From Orychophragmus violaceus (taxonomy: Eukaryota > Streptophyta > Magnoliopsida > Brassicales > Brassicaceae): a stretch of 64,000 nucleotides of DNA. Below the pieces are notes generated by a model. It made no database searches, was not told where the DNA came from, and saw nothing but the letters and a program-made list of their open reading frames with translations. A program made the position numbers and the translations under genes. Of the stretch, positions 9,561 to 21,439 are shown piece by piece. Each line of letters starts with the position of its first letter. The stretch's first letter is position 1. Where the stretch lies: the NCBI GenBank assembly GCA_030180135.1, contig CM058235.1:13501145-13565144 (forward strand), given 5' to 3'.

Positions 9561-11582
9561 TTATTCACCGTTCTGGGGATCTTCAGGGATCCGCTGTTCT
9601 CGTCTTCCCCAAATCGTGCTGATTCCGAAGGGGGTTGGAAACTTGATGCATAAATGATAAGTCGACGGGACCGCCTTCAAGGAGTTTATCCACGGAATTC
9701 CGAGAATCACTCCATAGATCGTTGAGCGATCTACCACTATAAACTCGACGACTTTGAAGACTCCTCCAGCGATCATTGGCAGTTAGATCTTTCTGAAGGT
9801 GGTTACGGGGTCTCCGGCAAATCCTGTTAGGGACGATTGGGAAGGGATCACAGAAGATCAGACCCACAGAACTTTCGGTGTCGATAAGTATGTCTGGTAC
9901 ACGACGATTCTTGATGATCAACCCTACGACTAGTGGTTGTTTGCATGGGTGGTTGTTTGCCACGAGTTTTGCCGCGAGTTTAATGCCTAGTTTGCGACAA
10001 TCAGCAATGTTATGGCCGTAAGATTGGTGGTGATCGCAAAATGCCTTTTCGTCGTAAGCGCTGGAATTCCTTGTCCACGTGTTCCACGAGCTCTTCCTTC
10101 GTTCTCCTGGCCGTTGTTCTTGCTCGTTTGAGCCGATCTGGTAATTATGCGCCCCACCCGTTCTTTCAGGCCGTGAAGTGTTGATCGGCTTCGAAGTCCG
10201 TCTCTCGCTGCTTGTGCTTGTCGATAGGCGGGTTTCCTTGCTCGATTGCTTTTTAGACTTATATTTATCAGATAATACTTTCATCTCTTCTTTGTCTACA
10301 ATGAAGTCTATCGCTCTGTGTAAAGCATTTGCCATCGTCTGCGGCCGGTTTAGTGAGATTTCCTTCCAGAAGTCCGACTCGAACCAAAGTGCTTTCTTCA
10401 GTGCGTCTATACCCACTTTATCGATAAGACCTTCGATTCTGGTAGCGACTCTTATGAACCGTTCGATGTATTTCCTCAAACTCTCCGTTTCGCCCTGGCT
10501 TAAGGCCCACAAGTCGACGTTAGAGGTGTCTCTGTTCATGAAAATCGAGTATTGTTTCATGAACCCCTCCGACAGCTGTTGGAAATTTCCGATGGAGTCG
10601 CGTTCCAATCTGGAAAACCATTCGAGGGCCGCTCCTTTCAGATGTTCTACGAACAGGAGACAAAAGCCGGCATCCTTGTCTTTTCGACTAAGATTTTCTC
10701 TTCCCATTGCTATCCGGAAAGCCATCATATGAGCTTTTGGATTAGTCGTTCCGTCGTAGAATGGGATTTTGAGCTTGCCTGGATTATAAATCCGAGTTCT
10801 AGTGATTCGTGCTTCGAATGGCATTTTCGCGTTTCCTCCAGGACTCGATCAATCTCCGGCGCAGCGCTAGTCTCCCGATGAACCTGCAACCGTACAATTT
10901 TGATCTCCGCAGTTGTCTGAGCCAGTGCGTCCCTGAGCTCATCGAGCTCGCTTCATTTGTTGGTTCTTCGCGGCTCGCTTGGGTGGGCTCGTTCTGCGTC
11001 CTCTTCTTCCGATAATTCGTCGAAGCTTAGCTGGGGGATGTATCGGTCCGCCTCGATCCTTTCCTCCTCGTCTGAGGATAGTTCAGTCTGATTGTGATGC
11101 GTCATCGAGTCTTCGTTATCACAGCCTTCTGTGGCTTTTGTCGTTGCGGATTTTTTTCCTCGGGTTATGGGAGGAGGATCCGTGAGATTGGATCTAGTCG
11201 CTGGGGGAGTTTGTTCGCCCGTGGTTTGCTGACGATGTTGCGATGGATTTCTTGCCGACTGTGCGGACGTTGAGAAGTACAGACGCCTTCGCTCAGGCGG
11301 GGCGAAGTTCACCGTTCGGGTTGTTCGGGCACGGTTTCCAGTCTTCATTCTTTCAATCTGCTCCGTGAGAGTACTGTTTGCCTTTTCCTGCTCTTCTGCC
11401 CTTTGCCTTAACACGACCACCATCTCTTTCAGCTCGGACAGTGTCGCGTTGATTGTCACATCCGGTGCGGCCGTGTTTGTAACATCACCGCTTTCTGAAG
11501 TGTTACTTGTGGTAACGTTGGGTGTGTTGTTGCCGATCGACAGTTGCTGATCTGTTTCGTCTCCGTTTCCGATGGTAGTCAT
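9561..11582 (-). pseudogene. gag and protease remnant of the Tat element
   Basis: Two main open stretches are joined by frameshifts. The first runs from ATG 11582 to about 10953 (209 residues). It contains a helical segment (ELKEMVVVLRQRAEEQEKAN) and an acidic, low-complexity end. The second runs from 10824 to about 9830 and holds the retrotransposon gag domain (KIPFYDGTTNPKAHMMAFR, then GAALEWFSRL and LSEGFMKQY), a histidine/cysteine-rich knuckle-like segment (CDHHQSYGHNIADC) and the start of an aspartic protease. In the protease the expected D-T-G active site reads DTES, so it is probably inactive. A third piece (9776 to 9561) gives the protease end (VVDRSTIYGVILGIPWI, then AVPSTYHLCIKFPTP). 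The coding order follows Tat-type gypsy elements, with RT expected next but absent. Confidence 0.8.
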
Positions 11583-11633
11583 CTCTTTCGGATCTGTTAA
11601 TCGGTGGTTTTTTTAGTGTCAAAAGTTTCTAAT

Positions 11634-11651
11634 TCCCCACAGACGGCGCCA
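11634..11651 (-). other. Primer binding site of the Tat element
   Basis: On the minus strand TGGCGCCGTCTGTGGGGA follows the LTR end after a three-base gap. This sequence is typical of Tat-lineage gypsy elements. I do not assign the tRNA with certainty. Confidence 0.75.
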
Positions 11652-11654
11652 AAC

Positions 11655-12857
11655 TGTGAGAGTCGAAACTCGCACGGTCAAAACTTGTAGAGCCAAAATT
11701 TTAGGGAACATAAACTTTTAAGGATAAACCACTAAACTAGCAAACCCGGAGGACATTTTATTGATGTTAGATCGAAAGGAGTACAAAGGTCGGAAAAGAG
11801 AATACAATGAAAAGAATCGGCTAAGAAAACTGCTTAAACTCTTAAGTCTAGATGCTAGGGTTTTGCGCTCTGCCTCTCTCGTATGACTTCCACCTCCTTA
11901 TATAACTGCGGCGAGTCGGCTTCGAGAATATTTCCGCTAGATTTGCGGAAATCTTCTTGTTGTTATCTCCTTCCTTTTTCCGTTAAGATGTACATTTCTA
12001 TCTAGGATTTTCTTTTTTAGCTCAGCGATATCTCTTTCTTTACTCCTTTGTCTTTATCTCCTTTCATCTTTCCGCGGCTTGACCTATTTGCCGGATGGGC
12101 CGAGAACGGACGATCTGAATCCGTTAGTGTACAGACTTACTTATTCGGCCCAAAGCCGTCGTATGCTTGGGTATAAGTCCTTATTTCTCTTAACTTGATC
12201 TATCAGCCAAGTTATTGGCCAAGAAGGTACAGCCGATGTTTCCGAAGGTGGGTTGCGTTGAGCTGTGCATATCGGCAAATGTTTGGTTGACCGTTTAGAA
12301 AGCTTAGCGAAGTCCAGCTCGGAAGTTTGTGAGAGGTGCATTCAGCTTGAAATTCTCGAAGGGATAAACCATGTTTGGAAAAAGAGGAAGGGAAGGTTTG
12401 GATCCGAGCCAAGTTGGTCCCAACAAGATCGGAAATGAGTTGGTTCAGCTCGGAATTTCTGAGCTTGTTAAGCTTGGTCCGAGCTTGTTCAGCTCGGAAA
12501 TCCGAGCTGGTTTAGCTCGGAACTTCCGAGTTGGTTCAGCACGGTGATTCCGAGATGGTTTGGTTTGGTTCCAAGCTGAATCAGCCGTTCTCTGTCTGTT
12601 TGGTTGTTTCGTTGATCCGCAATCCCTGTTGGAAGGTATGTTTGTCCGAATGGTCTGTCATACATGAGATGTCGTTTGAAACGTATCCGTTCGAATCCGT
12701 TTGTTTACTAAGCCGTTCGAGTGAAGTTGGCGATACTTCATACAACTTGGTTATTCATACGAGACTTTGAACGTCTGATGCGGACATTCGTTTGTATCCG
12801 ATTGCCCGATCTTGTCTTTGGCTATTATTTTCGTCGAGGAGGTTTTTGACCCCAACA
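11655..12857 (-). repeat. 5' LTR of the Tat element
   Basis: About 1203 bases. On the minus strand it starts TGTTGGGGTC at 12857 and ends CTCTCACA at 11655. A TATA-like TTATATAA lies at 11898-11905. The GCTCGG palindromic words (12424-12565) fall in the upstream (U3) part, about 520 bases from the TATA-like site. The partner LTR is outside the window, so no age can be estimated. Confidence 0.75.
12424..12565. repeat. Palindromic GCTCGG word cluster (Tat type), copy 3, in the LTR
   Basis: Repeated GGTTCAGCTCGGAA / TTCCGAG words like those at 2605-2720 and 8878-9065, here within the LTR upstream region. Confidence 0.75.
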
Positions 12858-12882
12858 AGAAGCAGAGCCATCACCAATTTGA

Positions 12883-15800
12883 GTGATATGTAAGAACGAT
12901 GCCCTGGTTGTTATGTCTTGGTTGGTGATGGCTCCTTACTTATCACTCACATCGGTATGTCATGATATTTCAAAATCCATATTGTCAGTTTCTAAACTTA
13001 CTCATGACTATCCATTCACCTTTGAGTTTGATTCTGATGGTGTACATGTTAAGGACAAGTTCACAAACAGACTCCTGAGGCTATGAAGAACACATGAGGG
13101 CCTTTATCTTTTGAGGGATCCCAAGCTCCAAGCCTTCTACTCAACACGTCAAGTATCTGCTACTGATGAAGTCTGGCACCGCAGGCTGGGACATCCTCAC
13201 TATGAAGTTCTTCAATCTATGCATCTTAATAAGGCGATTGTCATTAATAAGTGTATTGCTTCTAATTGCGAGCCGTGTCAACTTGGCCAGCATTGCAGAC
13301 TACCCTTTGTTTCTTCTTCTTTTGTTCTAGTAGTCCATTAGAAAGGATCCATTGTGATCTATGGGAACCTTCTCTTATAGTTTATGTACAAGGCTTTCGA
13401 TACTAAGTAGTCTTTATAGACTACTACTCAAGGTTCTATTGGTTCTATCCACTGAAATATAAATCACATTTCTATCAAGTATTTGTCAAGTTTCAAAAGT
13501 TGGTTGAAAATCTCCTATCTGCTAAGATTAAAGTCTTTCAATGTGATGGTGGTGGGGAATTCATAAGCTTTGTGTTTTTCAAACATCCTCAAGATAGTGG
13601 TATACATCAATATTTGTCTTGCCCCTATACACCGCAAAAGAACGGCTTAGCAGAAAGAAAGCATCGTCACTTGACTGAATTAGGCCTTACAATGATGTAC
13701 CAAGGTCACATGCATCATCGATATTGGGTAGAAGCATTCTACACATCCAACTTCATGAGAAACTTACTGCCTTCCTCTGCATTGAGTGACAACCGGAGTC
13801 CTTATGAAGTGCTTTTTGAGAAGAAACCTGATTATTCAGCTTTAAGGTCCTTTGGATGTTCTTGCTTTTCCACACTTCGATCATATGCTTGCACACTGTG
13901 TTTTTCTTGGATATAATGAAAAATACAAAGACTATAGGTGTCTCTATCCACATACAGGAAATATATACATCAATCGCCATGTTATCTTTGATGAACTAAC
14001 CTTCCCCTTTATTGATCTATACAGAAGCCTCACTCTCCAGCCACTACACCTTCACTGTTGGCTTGGCAGAAGAGCTTCATGCCACCATCAGAGACTTCTC
14101 AAAATGTCATGGAACAGACAGGGTCACAGCTCTCTCCTATCACAGTGGCAATTCAGTATCAAGAAGCAATATTACAGCATGCACCTGAACCTGTTATAGA
14201 ACCAGAAGCAGGGTCACCAATACAAATACCTGTAGAACCGATAGTGTCACCAACTCAGACAACTACAGAACATGCAGTAGTACAACCTGTTCAGACCTCT
14301 GTGTGTCAAACAAATCCAGCTCCTGCTCATCCAATGACCACTCGGTTGCAGCAGGGCATAATAAAGCATAACCCAAAGTATGCATTACTCACAAATAAAG
14401 TAGATTTTCCTGAGGCAACTACTGTTGCAGAAGCTCGTAAGCATCCTAGTTGGAATGCAGCAATGGAGGTAGAGATTCAGAATTGTTCAGAAACAGGAAC
14501 GTGGTCTCTTATTCCATACACCAGGGATAGGCATGTCTTAGGCAACAAATGGGTATTCCGGACAAAGTTGAAGGCGGATGGTACTATGGACAAGCTCAAA
14601 GCGCGCTTGGTGGCAAAAAGGACTACTTAGAGACTTACAGTCATGTAGTCATACCAGCCACAGTTCGAACTGTTCTTTACCTAGCAACTATTATGCGTTG
14701 GAACATAAAACAAATGGACGTCAAGAACGCCTTTTTACATGAGGATCTTGAGGAAACAGTGTACATGAAGCTGCCTGCTGGATTCATCAACAAGGATAAG
14801 CCTAAACATGTATATCTACTGCATAAAGCTCTTTATGATCTCAAGCAGTCTCCACGAGCTTGGTTTGACAAGTTCAGCACCTTCCTGTTGGAGTTTGGCT
14901 TCAAATGCAGCATCAAAGACCCTTCTTTGTTCATCTTCACAAAGAACAAGGATGTGATTCTGCTACTGATGTATGTAGAAGACATGGCTATCACTGGAAA
15001 TAACTCAGCTACACTAACCAAGCTCCTTGATGACCTCAACAACAAATTCAGAATGAAGGATATAGGCGATCTGCATTACTTTCTGGGAATTCAGGTTCAT
15101 CACCATGAGTCTGGCATGTTTCATCACAACAACAATACACAAAAGATATACTGGAGATAGTTTCCATGTCTCATTCAACCCCAATGCCAACCCCTTTGCC
15201 TCTCCAACTGAACAAAGTTATTGGCCAAGAAGAGTCTTTCTCTGATCCTACCTACTTTCGTTCTTTGGCTGGGAAACTGCAATACCTGACGATTACACGA
15301 CCATACATTCAATTTGTTGTTAATTATGTTTGCCAAAAGATGCATATGCCATCTCTGTCATATTTCAACAACCTACGAAGGATCCTTCGATATATAAGAG
15401 GAACGACTGATATGGGCATCATGTTCAACAAAAAACTCTGAGTGCACACCTCGACCTTACAGCGACTCCGACTGGGCTAGATGTGCTTAAACATGACATT
15501 CCACAGGAGGCTTATGCACATTCCTCGGTCAGAACCTCATCGTGTGGGAGTCAAAGAAGCAATCGACAGTGTCCAAGAGCTCCACGAAAGCATAATATAG
15601 AGCTCTGTCTGAAGCGGCTTCTGAAGTTTCTTGGATTAGCAACCTGCTCCGTGAACTGGATATTTCTATTACAATGACACCAGAGCTGTTTGGAGACAAT
15701 ATGTCATCATTTTATCTAATAGCAAATCTAGCATTCCACAAGCGCACAAAGCGCTTTAAAACAGACTACCACTACATCCGTGAACGTGTTGCTCTTGGCT

Positions 15801-15905
15801 CCTTGGTGGTCAAACACATTCCCTCAGGTTTACAACTCGCTGATATATTCACGAAGTCATCGCCTTTTGCTTTATTCTGCAGTTTAAGATTCAAACTTGA
15901 GGTCA
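12883..15905 (+). pseudogene. Copia element A pol remnant (GAG-pre-integrase, integrase, RT, RNase H)
   Basis: Domain order is that of Ty1/copia (integrase before RT). The GAG-pre-integrase segment lies near 13165-13310 (VWHRRLGHPHYEVLQSM, then CEPCQLGQHCRLPF). The integrase core covers about 13340-13890, with IHCDLW, FQCDGGGEF and NGLAERKHRH marking the three acidic positions. The RT lies at about 14400-15170 (WNAAMEVEIQNCSETGTWSL, QMDVKNAFLHEDLEE, ALYDLKQSPRAWF). Its active site reads YVEDM where the family has YVDDM. The RNase H end is at about 15170-15880 (YLTITRPYIQFVVNYVCQ, RTKRFKTDYHYIRE, LQLADIFTK). Several stops and frameshifts (about 13085, 13340, 13910, 14630, 15160 and 15440) break the frame, so the element is inactive. 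Confidence 0.85.
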
Positions 15906-15940
15906 AAGAACCACCTCCCCCAAGTTTGAGAGGGGATATT

Positions 15941-16360
15941 TGCAGAAAGCCTCTGCACAAATCAGAGACTTCTCAGAACGTCGTCGTCTCACCCGATAGC
16001 TCAGCTCATAAGCAAAACGACGCAGCAGCAGTGAAAACAAAACTGAAGCGCCAAATGCAACGGCTACTACGTCTTCATCTCTGCCGTACAAAAGCAGAGC
16101 CACAACTGTAGATAAGAACGCTCAACGGTGTACGGACGTTTAACCTTATCTGGTCAAGACCCAGAACCGATTTGCAGCCCTTGATGAAGAAGACACAATC
16201 TGATCATCGACAAGTTTCTAAACACGATTAGGTTTAGCTACTTGTATAAATAAAGCTTTTAGCTCATTGTAAACCTTAAGCTGAAATGAATTAAAGAATC
16301 AAAGTATTTTCATCTTTTTCATTATCTAAAAATCTCTTCAAAGCCTCCTTTGAAGAAACA
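15941..16360 (+). repeat. Probable 3' LTR of copia element A
   Basis: The polyprotein ends near a polypurine stretch (GAGAGGGGAT, 15929-15938). The presumed LTR runs from TGCAGAAAGCC at 15941 to GAAGAAACA at 16360, and a TATA-like TATAAATAA lies near 16245. The boundaries are inferred because the partner LTR is not in the window. Confidence 0.45.
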
Positions 16361-19300
16361 TCTATGAATATTGTAATTGTTGACAAAATAATTTGAATTT
16401 GGTATTTAGATTTATTTGAGTTTTAAAAATAATTTAGATGATGTTAATGGTTTTGAGTGATTTTAATGAAGTTGTTATGATTTTATATTAAAATCACATA
16501 TAATCCCATCTAAAACTATGAATTTTGGATTTTTTTATTTTTAATTAAGAAAGTCATTTAAAATCTTCCGAAATCTAACATTAAAATCCTAATATTTAAA
16601 ACATTTTCAATAATAATAGATTTGATATAATTTTAACAAATTGTTGTTTGAATAACAAAGGATTGTAAATGATTTTTAGTGATTTTAAATAAATCTCATG
16701 TTCAATAACATCGAATTTGGTAAGACATTTAAAATTCATTAGTTGAATAACAGAGAATTTTAAGAAAACCTCAAAATTTCTTAAAATCTATAATTCAATA
16801 CACCCTTCTATATCATTAATAACACTACACTTCAAATGGAATTTTGAAATTCTTGAACAAAGACCACAAAAATGATTAGTTTAACATAGATCCTTCCAAG
16901 TGCTTATTCAACATCCTTAGATATTTTAACAAAAAATAAACTCTTATCAGATCCTTCTTTCACACAGCCACAACCACAGCGGCAGCCACAGCCATACACA
17001 CATCAATATAGTTAATTGATTCGGCACATAATTATTTAGAACGAAAATCATATAAAAGCCAACAAGCACCCCCACTTGAAAGCTTTTCTCGTCGGAGAGA
17101 CCGAGTCCAAGTGGCGTTTGATGACTTTTGCTTCCCGATGTAGACTTGAACATACTCCTACATCAAACACTTGTTTCGTTATTTATTTATTTAATTAATG
17201 TTTTCTGGTCAAAATTTTTGTATATTAATTCGGTGACAAAAGGGTAATTTGTGATAAAAGAACATTATTCTAATTTTGTATTGCAAATATCATGGAACTC
17301 TGTTTCTCTTTAGTCTTAAAAAAAAATCATGCAACTGTCTGTCAGCCATGACTGTACGACTTAGATCTGTCATAAATACTGTGATGATGTTGCATATATA
17401 TTTCTTGTACTGGCTGTGTCGTCCTCGTACATAGTTTCTTGAGATAGTGGTATCCAGATTAAAACTAGTGAAGTCATTATGATATTTTTTTTTAAATACT
17501 AGAAGGTTATGTGCTGAAACATGTAATCCGTTTAGATCCGAATTTACAATATATAATATTAGTTGTGTCCCAAACGTTATTTGGCATTCATCACTTGGCA
17601 TTCTTGGCATACACACAACTGACAAGATCTAACCAGATATACGTGTATCTAATATTGTTGTATTGATGACAAAACGACGTTTCAAGAAAGAAAAATAATA
17701 GATACATCTATCTGGAATAGGCCCAAAGATGTTGACCTTAGAATGACTTCTATTCTTATAGTTAAGTAAACACAAAACCAAACGTTTCAATCGATATTAT
17801 TTCCACTGAAACGGATGTTCGTCGATTTTTATCATGCAGTTCAATATAAACCAAACTTTCTAGTCGACACGATTTGCTGCCGACATTGTTTGCGTTTTCG
17901 GTTCCCTCTTAGGCTCTTAGTTGAATTAATTTTTGAAAACAACTAATAGATGTTCCATGATTTTTTATCAACATTTTTTTTTGAATAGGTGTTCCACGAT
18001 GTCGCACTGAGCTTTCGAAGAATTCATTTTTTTAAGAGAGCTTTTGAAGAATTATTCATCAAAGATTATTCAAACAACCCCCAACACCCCTCCCCCAATC
18101 ATTTTCCCCCCGGAGTACTGTGCTGGATAAGAAAAAAGAAAAGAGTTATTACACTCCAATCTACGAAAAACACTGAAAGCTATGTAACTCCATTTACTGT
18201 AGTCGTATTTTACATACGTAGTTTTTGTTGTGTCTCATGGTGATTTTGAGTTTAGGATTAATTTAATCTATCATTTTTAATAAATATTATTTTGGTCAGT
18301 TGTACTCCTTGTTGCTATTTTTGTCAAATAACCTATTTTGGTGTTATTTTTGAAATTTGCTCCTTTTCTATTTGTTGGTGGTTTTACTATTAACCACCAC
18401 GCCTAATAATATCTATATATTCATCTACTACGTAATATTTTGACTATTTTGCATATTAATGAAAATATTCTAATATAGTTGCCCAAATCAAATATTTTTA
18501 TTATGGAATAATCGTAACACCGTTTACTATGAAAGAATCAAATAATCGTGGTGGAGCATGGGTAAGGGAGTCCATAAACATGTCTCATCTTTGTATCCAA
18601 ATATAACCATGTTTATTTATTTATTTTTGCGTAAATTAGTTATTGTGTCATGCATTATACCAAGCCGACATAACTGTTGTGTGTCAGATGGGCATTTGTC
18701 ATGAGGGTCCTATTTAGTTTTGGGGTCCACATATTTTTATTTTTATTTAACGAATCACAGACGTAATTGATTGAAAAATATGGGCAGGAAAATAAGATTC
18801 CATGTTTGGTACATACAATGAGTCTTGTGAAATTAATATATCTCATCCTGGATTTCTATAATAACAAATAAGACATTAATGTCTTCTACTTTTTTTTCTT
18901 TATATAATTGTTAACATACGAGCAGATCCTTATTTTCAGTTTCTTGATTTAGTAATTTAGTTTATTAAAACATTGATTATGTTGATGAACTATTAGTCAT
19001 AGTTAATACTTTATTTTGGTATTCATTTATTTGTTGACAAAAAGGATATTCTTTTATTTATGATAATGCTTACACATTTTGGTAATCATTGTAAATTTGC
19101 AAAAAAATCGTTATGAATAACAATGATTTCGAGTGACTGAAGGTGAAATAACTATTTATACAGTCGTTTATTTTAAAAAGTTTTTTTTTAGATAAAAACA
19201 TTCATGGTAACTCGCCCATAAAGGCTTTTATGATTTAACTATTCGTGTGCATTGTAATCAAAATAAATAATGATACCCATATAGAAACGTCACGTCAATA

Positions 19301-19784
19301 GTTAAGCATCTCAAATTCGTGTTGAAGACTTGAAGCTAATAAAGAACTGACTCATACCGCAACCATTTGTTTTTGCATGCTTTGATTTTATTCTCATCTG
19401 TTATTATATTTTAGGTAAACGAATAATCCTACAAAAATAAAAATATATAAAACGGAGATGTATGGTTTTGTGGAAAATATAAAAATAGCCGGAAAGATAA
19501 ACTAAATAAATAGAAAGCGTACGGGTAGATGGAGTTCTTGATAATACCAAAAGGGGCAGAAGTTTTTGGACTCAACTTTATGAAATTGTAAATCGAGAAT
19601 AATATACGAATAATAAATAACTGATCGGCACGCGAGCTTTGTCAGATTCGACAATATTTTTTCTCTTCTTTTTATTTTCACCGACATTTTATTACTTTCA
19701 TGCCTCGTTTATTTATCTTCTCCTTCTATTTTTTTCCTTTTCTGTTTTTTTTTTAATATCTTTTTCACACTTCGTTTACGCATG
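16361..19784. other. A+T-rich spacer without a recognisable gene
   Basis: Long A/T runs and short chance ORFs with biased composition. 16400-16810 has repeated AAAATCTAA / ATTTTAAAT phrases that look like an old diverged repeat. I recognise no protein domain, RNA gene or complete element. Confidence 0.5.
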
Positions 19785-19792
19785 CTTTTATT

Positions 19793-20332
19793 TAGGTCTG
19801 GACGTTCAGATATCCATTCGGATTCGGTTCAGATCTTTTGGATTTTCGGTTCCAGACATGTAAGACTCATTCGAGTATTTAATCATTTCGGTTCGGATTC
19901 GATTCAGTTCCATTCGGATTCGGTTGGAATTCAGATACCCTAAAAATCATAAAATAAAAATAAAAATGGTTAATTTGAACAAAAAAAATTGTTAAATTTA
20001 GAGAAATATAGCAACAAATTTTGTATATTTCATTTATTTTGGATATTTTAACTATTTTGTCTAAAACTAACCAATATATTTAAGTTTATAATTATAATTT
20101 TAGATAATTATCTTATATTAAGTCTAAATATAATTAATATTTTGGATATATAATTGTATTTTGGATATTTTTGGTATCTATTCGGTTCTCGGTTCGGGTC
20201 GAGTTCGGTTCCGATTCTTCGGGTATATAGGTTTAGAACCCTTTTGGATATCTTGTCGGTTTGGATTTGGTTCCTCTTTTTTGGTTCGGATTCGGTTCGG
20301 TATTTCGGTTTTGGATTTTTTGCCTAGACCTA
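19793..20332. mobile_element. Non-autonomous hAT-like element, copy 1
   Basis: 540 bases with short inverted ends (TAGGTCTGGAC at the left, GCCTAGACCTA at the right). It is flanked by an 8-base duplication with one mismatch, CTTTTATT (19785-19792) and CTTTCATT (20333-20340). An 8-base duplication and TAGGYCTGG-type ends fit hAT elements. Both outer parts are rich in TTCGGTTCGGATTCGG-like phrases and the middle is A+T-rich. A related copy lies at 25629-26158. There is no transposase. Confidence 0.7.
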
Positions 20333-20388
20333 CTTTCATTTTCGCTCCTTTGCTACACAAATATATTCGCATTCCTATAGTTGTATTA

Positions 20389-20947
20389 AACATGTGAAAT
20401 AACCTAAATTTCTCTTAAAATTCACAATTTAATATGTATAGATATTATATATATGTTCATATGTTTTTGTGTTTTATATTTGGCCTCCCTCTTTTGGTGG
20501 TTTTTTAAAGGAGTATTACCAACTAATTCATATGTTCAGGAGATTCTGGTTCCATTGGACAATTATTATCTCTTCTTTCCAAATGTTCCACTGAGCTTAA
20601 GTGGTTTGGTTGATCAAGACTCACCGGTATTGCAAGGTTTTTCCTCCTTGTTTATTGTCCTTCCTGCTTTTGTTGCAGATTTCTTCTCTGCTTTTGTAGC
20701 AGACATCTTTTCTAACGCACTTACATGTGTGTCGGATGCAGCTGATCAAGATATTCATAGGATCTTAGTCTTTTTCGATTCATCATGCTTTCTTTTGATA
20801 AAGTATATTCACTTCTATCATGTTTACTTAACCATTTAGTTGACAAAACTTTGGACATTTTTTATGTTTTATCTTGTAATCCCTCCTCCTCTTTTGATGG
20901 AGTTTGAGTTCTATTAATCTATAAATGAATGGTTCGACAAAAAAAAA
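20389..20947 (+). mobile_element. LINE-like retroposon insertion with poly(A) tail
   Basis: The segment ends CGAC plus a poly(A) run at 20936-20947, preceded by TTTTGATGGAGTTTGAG and TATAAATGAATGG as in plant LINE 3' ends. It is flanked by a 10-base direct repeat AGTTGTATTA (20379-20388 and 20948-20957), as target-primed insertion produces. The body has a weak ORF (20453-20839) without a domain I recognise, so it is probably 5'-truncated. Confidence 0.5.
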
Positions 20948-20985
20948 AGTTGTATTATTTGAAAGAGACACTACAAGAAAACAGG

Positions 20986-21240
20986 CTTTTAGCGACTACG
21001 TAAATAGTCGCTATTTAGTCGCAAAATTACGTTTTGCGACTAAATAGCGACTAAAGTAGTTAGTCGCTAATCTGTGGTCGCTAATTTTATTAGTCGCTAT
21101 ATTAGTCGCTAAATTGCGACTATTTAGCGACTATATATATTTTGTTATAATTAGTCGTTACTAAGTCGCTAAATTTAGCGACTAACAAGCGACTAATTTG
21201 CGACTAATATGTGGTTATTTTAGCGACTAATTAGCGACTA
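20986..21240. repeat. Left subterminal repeat array of CACTA 1
   Basis: About 18 copies of AGTCGCTA or its complement TAGCGACT, in both orientations and often as adjacent palindromes. These are expected transposase binding sites. Confidence 0.85.
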
Positions 21241-21439
21241 ATAATAATAATATTAATATTAATTTGATATTACTAATAAAATAATAAATAAATATTAATT
21301 AATATACTAATCTATAAACAAATAAATTTCCAAAATAATAAATACAAAAAAAATTATCATTAAATAATTAATATTTTATTTATAAACAAAAAAACAAATA
21401 CGAAAATACAAATACAAATACAAAAACTAAAGGAATACA

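Larger units (their letters stand above)
1..12857 (-). mobile_element. Tat-like Ty3/gypsy LTR retrotransposon, minus strand, 3' end beyond the window
   Basis: Read on the minus strand, the order is 5' LTR (12857 to 11655), primer binding site, gag and protease remnants (11582 to 9561), an integrase C-terminal tail (9482 to 9303), a spacer, and then an ORF in the opposite direction (365-2520 on the plus strand). An antisense ORF between integrase and the 3' LTR is a known feature of the Tat/Grande/Ogre lineage. The reverse transcriptase and RNase H are missing, so the element is internally deleted. A separate Athila-like element (3577-8745) sits in the spacer. The 3' LTR must lie left of base 1. 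The LTR begins TGTTGGGGTC on the minus strand and ends CTCTCACA. The right flank is copia coding sequence, so this element inserted into an older copia copy. Lineage assignment is inference. Confidence 0.8.
12858..16360 (+). mobile_element. Decayed Ty1/copia element A, 3' part
   Basis: This is the 3' part of a copia element, broken on the left by insertion of the Tat element. The remaining pieces run from the gag/protease junction through integrase, RT and RNase H to a probable 3' LTR. Its 5' part presumably lies left of the window, beyond the far end of the Tat element. Confidence 0.75.

Noticed and set aside
10178..10881. Plus-strand ORFs of 184 and 109 codons
   Set aside because: They are shadows of the gag domain of the Tat element on the minus strand, which has a clear family match.
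20453..20839. 128-codon hydrophobic ORF as a membrane protein gene
   Set aside because: It lies within a LINE-like insertion, is T-rich and has no recognisable domain; the hydrophobicity follows from the T-rich composition.
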